A stretch of 64,000 nt of DNA from Prauserella aidingensis (GTDB lineage Bacteria; Actinomycetota; Actinomycetes; Mycobacteriales; Pseudonocardiaceae), in contig NZ_JAMTCN010000001.1 in assembly GCF_024171865.1 (NCBI RefSeq), positions 62,001 through 126,000 of the forward strand. Direction: 5' to 3'. Position 1 is the first letter of the stretch. Each line of letters starts with the position of its first letter. Below the pieces are notes generated by a model. It was not told the DNA's origin. It searched no databases and was given only the letters and a program-made list of their open reading frames with translations. Positions 1 to 6,789 of this stretch are shown here, piece after piece. Both the position numbers and the translations under genes were made by a program.

Positions 1-1
1 C

Positions 2-502
2 TTCGTGCGGAGCGCCACACAGCCGCCGCCCGAAGCCGTGCTGAACCGGCTTCGCGAGCGCAGTGCCGACTCGCTTCGTGACCTCGGTGACGCCTGCGCA
101 GCCGTGATCGGTGGCGCCGCACGGCTGGCCGCCCAGCGCGCCGCGGGGGACGACGTGGCACACCTGCGGTCATTGGCCGAACACTTCCGCCGCGCCGAGA
201 CGGCCGACGAGCGGCGCCGCGCGGACAGCCGTTTCCACATCGAGATCGGTGTGATCGCTCACTCCGCCCGGCTCACGCAGTCGATCGTGCATCTTCACGA
301 CGAGCTGGCGTCGTTGTTCTGGATGGTCGGCGGGGAGGCCGGCCATCACCCGGTGACGGAGAGCGCACACGCTGCGGTCATCGCAGCCATCGACGGTGCC
401 GACCCCGACACGGCGCGTGACCTGGTGATGCGCAACGTCGAAGAACGCGTCCAGCACCTCCTCGACCTGCACCTGGACCTGGCGGTGCGCGGTGAACCAT
501 GA
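2..502 (+). CDS. FCD-domain (GntR/FadR-type) transcriptional regulator, C-terminal part
   Basis: The reading frame is open to the left edge, so the start and the expected N-terminal winged-helix DNA-binding domain are outside the window. What remains is an all-helical FCD ligand-binding domain: the segment around ADSRFHIEIG carries the Asp-x3-His type metal or ligand site, the later His in TESAHAAV is the next expected ligand, and the end has the GxDPDTARDLVMRNVEE arrangement usual for the last helices of this domain. FCD proteins are cytoplasmic repressors or activators that respond to small carboxylates; the effector here cannot be told. The internal GTG at position 5 is not convincing as a start because the FCD domain alone would lack DNA-binding ability. 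The stop is followed after 34 nt by the cache-domain gene, suggesting a shared transcript. Probably not part of the polyketide pathway itself. Confidence 0.75.
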   Translation, partial: FVRSATQPPPEAVLNRLRERSADSLRDLGDACAAVIGGAARLAAQRAAGDDVAHLRSLAEHFRRAETADERRRADSRFHIEIGVIAHSARLTQSIVHLHDELASLFWMVGGEAGHHPVTESAHAAVIAAIDGADPDTARDLVMRNVEERVQHLLDLHLDLAVRGEP

Positions 503-536
503 TGCCGACAACGCGCAGGCGAGAAGGTGAAGGATC

Positions 537-1253
537 GTGACCGACGGAGACCTGACGTCGCTGCGCCGCCCCGCGGAACGCATCAGGCAGCGTGTCGACA
601 GTGTGCTGACGGACCTCGGTGCCACGGCCGACGACATCGTCCGGACGCTCGCGCCCGCACCGCGCCCGCTGCACCGAGCCGACCTCACGCGAGTGCAACC
701 CGCCCTGTCGCAGGTCATCGACCGGCATCACGGCTTCGTCCAGGGCGTCGGCCTGGCACTGGACGACGGCCATCTCACCGACGCGCCGCGGTGGATGGAG
801 TGGTGGCGCAGCGAGGACGGTGAACCCGCCGTGTTCGTCCGTCACAACCTGGATCCCGAGCACAATCACTTCTACGACTACGTCGGCAAGGAGTGGTTCG
901 CCCTTCCCCGGAGCACGCGGCGGCCGACGGTCACCGGTCCGTTCGTCGACTTCGCGGGAACCAACGAGCACACCATCACCCTGGCCGTTCCGGTGGTCCA
1001 CGACGACGGTTTCGTCGACGTCCTCGGTGCCGACGTCGCGGTCGAAGGCGTGGAGCGGCTGCTGATGGAGTCGCTGCGGTCGCGGTCACCGGACACCGTG
1101 CTGCTCAACGAGCACGAACGCGTCGTGGCCTCCACCAGCGCCCGCTGGTGGAGCGGGACGCTGCTCCGCACCGACGAGCCCGGCGCGGACTGGTCGGAGG
1201 TCGTCGACCTCGGCGGCGACCTGCGCTGGCGCCTGGTCAAAGCCCGCGACTGA
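537..1253 (+). CDS. Soluble cache-domain protein
   Basis: A 238-residue protein starting at GTG, preceded by a GAGAAGG ribosome-binding site at 521-527. The middle and end (about residues 60-235) read like a single cache (extracellular-sensor type PAS-like) ligand-binding domain: a region with WMEWWR, an FYDY segment, a TGPFVDFAGTNEHTITLAVPV strand region and an LGADVAVEGVE segment are in the usual order. There is no signal peptide, no membrane helix and no output domain, so it is not a classical chemoreceptor. Such short soluble cache proteins are found beside FCD/GntR regulators in actinomycetes, as here, and may cooperate in sensing a metabolite; that role is inference. The function is not established and no biosynthetic role is evident. 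Confidence 0.6.
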   Translation: MTDGDLTSLRRPAERIRQRVDSVLTDLGATADDIVRTLAPAPRPLHRADLTRVQPALSQVIDRHHGFVQGVGLALDDGHLTDAPRWMEWWRSEDGEPAVFVRHNLDPEHNHFYDYVGKEWFALPRSTRRPTVTGPFVDFAGTNEHTITLAVPVVHDDGFVDVLGADVAVEGVERLLMESLRSRSPDTVLLNEHERVVASTSARWWSGTLLRTDEPGADWSEVVDLGGDLRWRLVKARD

Positions 1254-1285
1254 CGTGCGGGCGCAGGCCGGTGCGCCGGAGGGCG

Positions 1286-1304
1286 TAACTGGTATTCGTT
1301 ATGG
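1286..1304 (+). promoter_or_regulatory. Candidate LuxR-type operator, copy 1
   Basis: The site TAACTGGTATTCGTTATGG contains an inverted repeat TAAC-N8-GTTA. It matches the site at 4166-4184 in 16 of 19 positions. A possible -10 hexamer (TACCGT, 1325-1330) starts 39 nt after the start of the box; at the other copy the distance is 40 nt. The box would therefore lie just upstream of the -35 region, where a LuxR-type activator usually binds. It is 99 nt upstream of the methyltransferase start codon. Confidence 0.5.
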
Positions 1305-1384
1305 TCGCCACGGGTGAGCGCTCGTACCGTCGACACCGGACCGGCCAGTTGGCTGTGGCCTCCATCCTCTAAGGATCGCTGACC

Positions 1385-2137
1385 ATGGGCGTATGCGGTA
1401 ACGGTGTGGCGCGGGGACACACGCACGTTCGTGACGGCGGGGATGCGTTGAGTCAGGACGATGCCTTGTTGGATGCCGCCAATGCGAGGCTGTGGCGGTG
1501 TCCGACGCCGGAGATTCTTCGCTGGTACGACGATAACGTTACGGCGAACCACCTCGAAGTCGGTCCGGGAAACGGTTACTACCTCGACCGTTGTACGTTT
1601 CCCTCGAAGTCCCCGAACGTCACGTTACTGGACAATGATCGTGCAGCGCTGCATCGTTCGGCCTCGCGAATTCATCGTCACAGGCCCCGTGTGATATTTG
1701 CCGACGTGTGTGATCCGTTGGCCGCTGGTGTATTCCGTTTCGAATCGGTCGGCTTCAACTATGTGTTGCATCTTTTGCCGAGAAGCATGCAGGTCATCGA
1801 TGTGGTCATGGTGAATCTGAGACGACTGCTGGTTCCGGGGGGTGTGATATTTGGCGCTACGATCCTGGGGAGTGGGGTGGAGCACACGCGGGTGTCCCGA
1901 AGGGTCAATGACCGAAATAACGCTGCGGGCTACTTCTCAAATCTCCATGACAGCCCCGAATGGCTGGAGAGAACGCTACGATCATATTTCGACGACTGTC
2001 GCGTCCGGTTGCTGGGTTGTGTTGCGCTGTTCAGCGCACGGCGGCGCCAAGGGCGGGACGTACAGGCGTCGCCGTCACCTGAGAAGTATTGCGGCACTGT
2101 CGGCGGATGTGTACGTCGCGGGACGTTCGAGTGGTAG
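1385..2137 (+). CDS. Class I SAM-dependent methyltransferase
   Basis: A 250-residue protein, start ATG with AAGGA (1371-1375) 9 nt upstream. The SAM-binding motif I is HLEVGPGNGYYL near residues 57-68, followed by the acidic end of strand 2 (TLLDNDRAAL), motif IV-like GFNYVLHLLP and a post-IV segment LVPGGVIFGATILG. The family is a group of small stand-alone methyltransferases with the WRCPTPEIL entry sequence; the methyl acceptor is unknown. It is a candidate tailoring O-, N- or C-methyltransferase of the polyketide. Oddities: the last ~30 residues after the point where relatives usually end (ALFSARR) look unrelated and may be read-through after loss of an older stop codon. Codon use is also clearly less GC-biased than in the neighbours (many codons ending in A or T), suggesting a different origin. 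A putative operator (1286-1304) lies in its promoter region. Confidence 0.75.
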   Translation: MGVCGNGVARGHTHVRDGGDALSQDDALLDAANARLWRCPTPEILRWYDDNVTANHLEVGPGNGYYLDRCTFPSKSPNVTLLDNDRAALHRSASRIHRHRPRVIFADVCDPLAAGVFRFESVGFNYVLHLLPRSMQVIDVVMVNLRRLLVPGGVIFGATILGSGVEHTRVSRRVNDRNNAAGYFSNLHDSPEWLERTLRSYFDDCRVRLLGCVALFSARRRQGRDVQASPSPEKYCGTVGGCVRRGTFEW

Positions 2138-2304
2138 GGGTGGGCGGATACGGTTCCGCTCCGAGTTGGCACCGCGCTGTTGGCGCCGGCGGCGCGCCGC
2201 TCCGACATGGGAAATCCGTGTGGAAACGTTTCAACAGATCAATGTAGTGGGCCGAACGGCCCAGTACCTCGGTATTCCGTTCCGCTTACTGAGCGGTAGT
2301 CGGA

Positions 2305-2330
2305 CGCCGTCAAGCGGCGCTTCTTCTGTT
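2305..2330 (+). terminator. Possible weak terminator of the methyltransferase gene
   Basis: A 5-bp stem CGCCG/CGGCG (2305-2309 and 2315-2319) with a 5-nt loop is followed by a T-rich run (TTCTTCTGTTT). It lies 168 nt after the methyltransferase stop codon. The stem is short, so this is a tentative call. Confidence 0.3.
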
Positions 2331-2354
2331 TACTTTACGGTCAACTCGGTTGCG

Positions 2355-2383
2355 TTGACATGCCCAAAATGTCTGCATAGTCT
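2355..2383 (+). promoter_or_regulatory. Candidate promoter of the LuxR regulator gene
   Basis: A perfect -35 hexamer TTGACA (2355-2360) is followed after 17 nt by TAGTCT (2378-2383) as a possible -10. An inverted repeat GACAT-N7-ATGTC (2357-2373) overlaps the -35 element and spacer and could be an operator. The start codon of the regulator is about 245 nt downstream, so a long leader would result. Confidence 0.4.
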
Positions 2384-2629
2384 TGGCGTCACGATGGCCG
2401 ACGCTGGGGGTCAGCGGATGAACGCGCTCGATGGTCGGAAGTGGCTGATGGGCCGCTTCGGTGGAATGTTGGAAAGAATACTGGAAGTGTCACCACTCAG
2501 GGCAGGTCCTCGATAGTGTTGTTCGCCGTTCGGCGTACCACTGTCAGGGTTTCCACCTATTGCGAAATCGGTCTTCGTCCCGCGTCGGGATGTGCGTCGA
2601 TGTAGCCTGTCCTAGTGGAAGGAACGCGT

Positions 2630-4168
2630 ATGTTCCAGCACTGTCCGCCCGGTCTTCGCCCCTCGTTTGGGAGGGGATTCTCCGTTGGATCGAACGGATT
2701 TCACGCGTTCCTCCGTGAGCAGCTGGCGGGTCCGGATCGGCGTATCGCCGTACTGAACGACGAACTGGCGAAGATCGGAGCGCGCGGTCCGGCGGCGGTG
2801 CCACTCTTGATCGAGGCCGGGCAACATTACGGCCTCAAGCACGACCACAGGACGCGCCTGCGATATGCGGTGCAGGCATATGAGTGCGCCGTCGAAAGTC
2901 GGGATCGCAACGCGATCATGGACGCCCACGTTGCCGTCGCCGTCGCCTCGTGCTGGACCGGCGACCGACTCGCAGCGAATGCGCACGTCGAGCAGGTTGT
3001 GCGCGACGTCGACGTCATGGACGAGTCCGACATCGGGGACAGGTTGCCGGTGCTGACGGAACTGGCATGGGTCGAGTTGCAGCTGCAGCGCCTGGCGGCG
3101 GCGGAAGCGCATGCGGGACGAGCGCTTCGTGCCGCCGAGCTCGCGGGGAAGGATGTCCACGCGACGAGCTGCCGCCTTCTTCTGGCGAAGATCGCCTGTG
3201 AGCTGGGCAGTCTTGCCGAGGCCCGGAGGCACAGCGACCACGTCGGGTCGAATGCGGAGGAGAACGGAGACGTGTTCCACGCGGGGCTGGCCGAGCTTGC
3301 GAGGGGCATGATCGCCATGGAATCAGGGGATTACGAGGCGGCCCGGTCGCATGCCGAACGGGCACAGGAAGCTGCGTGCGGATACGAACACGCTGCCGGT
3401 GTCCTGGCCGGCCTCAGCATGATCCGTACCGGCGAGGTGCGCGAGGGAAGGGACGCCGTGGTCGAGGCGGGTGGTGGAAGGCTGCTGCCGCTGGTGCCGG
3501 TGAGTACGCGCGCGAAGGTCTATGGTGGTTTGGCCTGCGCCGAGGCCTCTCTTTCGAATGGGGAGGAGGCGGTTCGATGGGCGGATCTCGCGATGAGCTC
3601 CACGTGGGCGGGGGGCATCGAGCGGACACGTGGGCATGCGCTGCTGGCGCGTGCGGAGGCGCTGCTCCGGTCCGATCCGCACGCTGCGCGAGTGGCTGCC
3701 TGTGCGGCCTGGGAGATCTTCGACGGTCTCGAAGCCGATCTGGGACGCGCGGCCGCGTCGGTGCTGGAGGGGATCACGAGGGACGCCGCTCGTGATGCGA
3801 TCGAGCGTGAGGAGGCGCTGACGCGTGGCGAACGGATGTACCGCCGTGCCGGTGCAACGGCGGCGGCGGACCGCATTGCGCTCGCGCGGGTCAGGTCGGC
3901 GGAATCGGTGGACGTCCCGACGGATCGCCCGAATCCGCCGACCGACTGCTTGTCGCCGCGGGAGACCGAGGTCGCCAGGCTGATTGCCGAGGGTAAGACG
4001 AACCGTCAGATCGCAACGTCGCTCAACATCACGCTCAACACGGTGCAGGTCCACGTTGGACGGATATTGCGCAAGCTCCGTGTCGAATCGCGGGCGGCGG
4101 TGGCGAGGTTGGTGACACTGGCGGAGTCGGAATCGATCGTTCTCGGCGCGCCCGTGGCGGGCGGCTAA
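2630..4168 (+). CDS. LuxR-family transcriptional regulator with helical-repeat sensor region
   Basis: A 512-residue protein. The start is ATG 2630 because GGAAGGA (2617-2622) lies at ideal distance; an in-frame GTG at 2615 overlaps that site. Residues ~20-430 are alpha-helical with TPR-like repeats (alternating A/L-rich helices such as AEAHAGRALRAAELAG and YEAARSHAERAQEAA). Residues ~441-505 form a LuxR-type helix-turn-helix: LSPRETEVARLIAEGKTNRQ, then IATSLNI, then NTVQVHVGRILRKL. Large LAL regulators have an N-terminal ATPase; here Walker motifs are absent and the length fits the C-terminal half only, so it is a short ATPase-less form. It sits between the methyltransferase gene and the P450-NOS-PKS operon, so it is the likely pathway-specific activator. 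Its stop codon TAA is the first three bases of the putative operator at 4166-4184. The effector, if any, is unknown. Confidence 0.85.
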   Translation: MFQHCPPGLRPSFGRGFSVGSNGFHAFLREQLAGPDRRIAVLNDELAKIGARGPAAVPLLIEAGQHYGLKHDHRTRLRYAVQAYECAVESRDRNAIMDAHVAVAVASCWTGDRLAANAHVEQVVRDVDVMDESDIGDRLPVLTELAWVELQLQRLAAAEAHAGRALRAAELAGKDVHATSCRLLLAKIACELGSLAEARRHSDHVGSNAEENGDVFHAGLAELARGMIAMESGDYEAARSHAERAQEAACGYEHAAGVLAGLSMIRTGEVREGRDAVVEAGGGRLLPLVPVSTRAKVYGGLACAEASLSNGEEAVRWADLAMSSTWAGGIERTRGHALLARAEALLRSDPHAARVAACAAWEIFDGLEADLGRAAASVLEGITRDAARDAIEREEALTRGERMYRRAGATAAADRIALARVRSAESVDVPTDRPNPPTDCLSPRETEVARLIAEGKTNRQIATSLNITLNTVQVHVGRILRKLRVESRAAVARLVTLAESESIVLGAPVAGG

Positions 4169-4184
4169 CTGGTTTCTGTTATGG
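4166..4184 (+). promoter_or_regulatory. Candidate LuxR-type operator, copy 2
   Basis: The site TAACTGGTTTCTGTTATGG has the same TAAC-N8-GTTA inverted repeat as 1286-1304. A possible -10 (TAGCTT, 4206-4211) starts 40 nt after the start of the box. The box begins with the stop codon of the LuxR gene and lies 79 nt before the P450 start codon, so it would control the P450-NOS-PKS transcript. Confidence 0.55.
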
Positions 4185-4244
4185 CCCGGCTGTGAGCCAC
4201 GTTGCTAGCTTCGAGGGGCGTTACACCGACAGGAGAGGGTACGA

Positions 4245-5462
4245 ATGACTACCGTGGCCGGCCCGAACCGTGATGTACTCGACATGTCGTTCTTCCAGGA
4301 CCCGTACGCGGTGTACGAGCGACTGCGCGAGGCCGGTCCGGTTCATCCGATGCGCACACCGGACGGCATCGACGTGTATGTGATCACCCGCTACGAAGAG
4401 GCGAAGGAAGCGCTGTCGGACGCGCGCTTCACCAAGGACTTCAGCGGTGTTCCCGAGATCTTCGCGCAGCAGAGCACCGGAATCGCCTCGCACGAGGCCT
4501 ACACCGACGTGCTGACCAAACACATGCTCTTCGCCGATCCGCCCGACCACACGCGCCTGCGTGAGTTGTCGTCGAAGGCGTTCACGCGACGGCGTGTGGA
4601 AGGCCTGAGGCCCGAGATTCAGCAGATCGTCGACGGTCTCCTCGACAAGATTGCGCCGCAGCGAGAGGTCGACCTGCTCCGCACGCTGTCCTTCCCCATG
4701 TCCATGGCCGTGACCTGCCGACTGCTCGGAATCCCGCCTGCCGACGAGGATGCGTTCCGCGCGTGGACCGAGACGATCTTCACGACCAACGAACCTGCGC
4801 GGATGAACGAGGCGGTGCGCGCGGTCGACGAGTATCTCATCGGCGTCGTCGAAGCCAAGCGTGCCGACCCGGCGGACGATCTCATCACAGCGCTGATCAA
4901 CGCGCGCGATCAGGGCGACAGGTTGACGGACCGCGAGCTCGTGTCGACGTGCGCGCTGATGTTCGTCGCAGGCTACGAGACGACGGCGAGTATGGTCGGC
5001 AACGCGGTGCTTGCGCTGCTCGAGCACCCGGAGAAGTTGGCCGAACTCAAGGCCGACCCCTCCTTGATGCCCAACGCCGTCGACGAGTTGCTGCGGTTCG
5101 ACGGTCCGGTGAACGTCGCGACACTGCGTTCCACTGCGACGGAGGTGACCGTCGGCGACGTCACCATCCCCAAGGGACAGTTCGTCCTCGTGTCGCTCAT
5201 CTCGGCCAATCGTGACGGCGACAAGTTCCCGGATCCGAAGGCGCTCGACTTCAACCGGCCCCTCGGGGGAAGCCTGGCGTTCGGCCACGGCATCCACTAC
5301 TGCTTGGGCGCACCCCTGTCGCGCGTCGAGATCGAGGTGGCGTTGAGCAGGTTGCTCACCCGGTTCCCGGATCTGAGCCTCGCAGGTAAGGCGGAGACGC
5401 TGAGCTGGCGTAACAGTCTCCTCGTGCGGGGACTGACGTCGTTGCCGATCCGGTTGTACTGA
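4245..5462 (+). CDS. Cytochrome P450 monooxygenase
   Basis: A 405-residue soluble bacterial P450, start ATG with AGGAGAGG (4231-4238) 6 nt upstream. All hallmarks are intact: I-helix oxygen-activation motif FVAGYETT (residues 240-247), K-helix ELLR (E281, R284) and the heme loop FGHGIHYCLG (346-355) with the heme-ligand Cys353. Length and sequence resemble the tailoring P450s of actinomycete secondary metabolism (CYP107/CYP105-like). No redox partner is encoded nearby. It is directly followed, after 32 nt, by a nitric oxide synthase gene. In thaxtomin (TxtE) and rufomycin/ilamycin pathways a P450 paired with a NOS uses NO and O2 to nitrate an aromatic amino acid, so nitration is a possible role, but ordinary hydroxylation or epoxidation of the polyketide is equally compatible with the sequence. 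A putative operator and promoter lie directly upstream. Confidence 0.93.
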   Translation: MTTVAGPNRDVLDMSFFQDPYAVYERLREAGPVHPMRTPDGIDVYVITRYEEAKEALSDARFTKDFSGVPEIFAQQSTGIASHEAYTDVLTKHMLFADPPDHTRLRELSSKAFTRRRVEGLRPEIQQIVDGLLDKIAPQREVDLLRTLSFPMSMAVTCRLLGIPPADEDAFRAWTETIFTTNEPARMNEAVRAVDEYLIGVVEAKRADPADDLITALINARDQGDRLTDRELVSTCALMFVAGYETTASMVGNAVLALLEHPEKLAELKADPSLMPNAVDELLRFDGPVNVATLRSTATEVTVGDVTIPKGQFVLVSLISANRDGDKFPDPKALDFNRPLGGSLAFGHGIHYCLGAPLSRVEIEVALSRLLTRFPDLSLAGKAETLSWRNSLLVRGLTSLPIRLY

Positions 5463-5494
5463 AGGGCCGGCGGAGACCACGGGCAGGGGGCGAC

Positions 5495-6688
5495 GTGCTT
5501 GGTGCGAGTCTCATGGACAGGGCGGCCGAACGGCTCCTGCAGGACGAGCCATTGTCGGGATCGGAAGGTACCGGTGGAAGCGCTCGATCCTTGCTCGCCG
5601 AGGCCGGACAGTTCATCGAGCTGTACTACGGGGAGGGCAACGACCCGGAGGGGTCGGCGGCCACGCGCATGGAGCGGATCCGCGCCGAGGTGGAACGGAC
5701 AGGAACGTACGAGCACACCTACGACGAGCTCAGCTTCGGTGCCCGGGTGGCGTGGCGGAACAGCAACAAGTGCATCGGCAGGCTGTACTGGAAGAGCCTG
5801 AAGATCCGCGACCGGCGGTCCACAACGGACGCGGCGGAGATTGCGGCCGAATCCGCCAAGCACCTCGTCGAGGCGGGCGGCGGAGGCAGAATCCGTCCCA
5901 CGATCACCGTGTTCGCCCCCGACCGGCCCGGGCGGCAGGGGCCCCGGTTCCGTAATGAACAGCTGATCCGGTACGCCGGGTACGTCCACGAGGACGGAAC
6001 TGTGACGGGCGACCCACGGAACTCGGCTGTCACGGAGCTGGCGCTGCGGCTCGGATGGCGGGGCGCGGGCACCCGGTTCGACGTTCTCCCACTGTTGATC
6101 GAGACGGCCGACAACGGGATCGAGGTGTTCGACCTGCCCACGGACGCTGTACTCGAGGTCGAACTGACCCACCCGAGGTACCCGTGGTTCGCCGCGCTGG
6201 GTCTGCGGTGGCACGCGGTTCCCGTGATCTCCTCGATGAATCTGGAGATCGGTGGCGTGAACTACCCGGCGGCACCGTTCAACGGCTGGTACATGGGGAC
6301 CGAGATCGGGGCGAGGAACCTGGCGGACACCGACCGATACGACCTGCTCCCCGTGGTGGCGGCCAGGATGGCGCTCGACACCAGTAGCGAATCCACGCTG
6401 TGGCGGGACCGTGCCCTCGTCGAGCTGAACATCGCCGTGCTGCACTCGTTCGAGCGGGCCGGGGTGAAGATCACGGACCACCACACCGAATCGCAGCGCT
6501 TCCTGACCCATCTCGAGCGGGAAGAGGAGGCGGGCAGGGTGTGCCCGGCCGACTGGTCGTGGATCGTGCCACCGGTTTCCGGCGGGTCGACGGCGGTGTT
6601 CCACCGCTACTACGACGACGTCGACCTACGTCCCAACTATCTACATCGGACGGATTGTCCGGTGGTCGGCAACGCCGGCGACGGATAA
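5495..6688 (+). CDS. nos: Bacterial nitric oxide synthase oxygenase
   Basis: A 397-residue protein that matches the oxygenase half of nitric oxide synthases, which turn L-arginine into citrulline and NO using a heme thiolate and a pterin. Visible signatures: RVAWRNSNKCIGRLYW with heme-ligand Cys93, and GWYMGTEIGARN (264-275) with Glu270, the residue that binds the substrate guanidinium. The C-terminal WSWIVPPVSGG and HRYY segments are also typical for the pterin and dimer region. No reductase domain is fused, as usual in bacteria. The start is taken as GTG 5495 with AGGGGG (5485-5490) close upstream; ATG 5513 is an alternative and would remove six residues. It forms an operon with the P450, and the PKS genes start 101 nt downstream. 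NOS inside a biosynthetic cluster is rare and suggests NO as a biosynthetic reagent or as a signal. Confidence 0.93.
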   Translation: MLGASLMDRAAERLLQDEPLSGSEGTGGSARSLLAEAGQFIELYYGEGNDPEGSAATRMERIRAEVERTGTYEHTYDELSFGARVAWRNSNKCIGRLYWKSLKIRDRRSTTDAAEIAAESAKHLVEAGGGGRIRPTITVFAPDRPGRQGPRFRNEQLIRYAGYVHEDGTVTGDPRNSAVTELALRLGWRGAGTRFDVLPLLIETADNGIEVFDLPTDAVLEVELTHPRYPWFAALGLRWHAVPVISSMNLEIGGVNYPAAPFNGWYMGTEIGARNLADTDRYDLLPVVAARMALDTSSESTLWRDRALVELNIAVLHSFERAGVKITDHHTESQRFLTHLEREEEAGRVCPADWSWIVPPVSGGSTAVFHRYYDDVDLRPNYLHRTDCPVVGNAGDG

Positions 6689-6710
6689 CGACGAACCGAC
6701 GGTGAAACAC

Positions 6711-6728
6711 GGCGGGTGGACACCCGTC
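6711..6728 (+). other. Short hairpin between NOS and PKS gene A
   Basis: CGGGTG (6713-6718) and CACCCG (6721-6726) form a 6-bp stem with a 2-nt loop, extendable by one GU and one GC pair. There is no T-run, so it is not a normal terminator. It may be a protein site or a processing element; the intergenic region is only 101 nt and shows no clear promoter. Confidence 0.25.
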
Positions 6729-6789
6729 GTGGCGATGGCGCGCGCCGTCGGCACATCGATGAGTTACCGAGACAGGAGGAGGTGCAGAG

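Larger units (their letters stand above)
2138..2629 (+). other. Non-coding stretch between methyltransferase and LuxR genes
   Basis: About 490 bp with no convincing gene: open frames crossing it lack family similarity and ribosome-binding sites. It holds a LacI-operator-like 10-bp palindrome GAAACGTTTC (2223-2232), a perfect 7-bp stem TGGGCCG/CGGCCCA (2248-2263), a weak terminator-like hairpin (2305-2330) and a plausible promoter (2355-2383). Base composition is lower in GC than the PKS genes, like the preceding gene. Confidence 0.6.

Noticed and set aside
1533-1540. TAACGTTA palindrome inside the methyltransferase gene as a third regulator box
   Set aside because: It lacks the 8-nt spacer and the TGGT core of the two promoter boxes and lies inside coding sequence.
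1851-2516. Plus-strand frame overlapping the methyltransferase and running into the spacer
   Set aside because: It overlaps the clear methyltransferase in another frame, shows no conserved motif and has no ribosome-binding site; most of it lies in the low-GC spacer.
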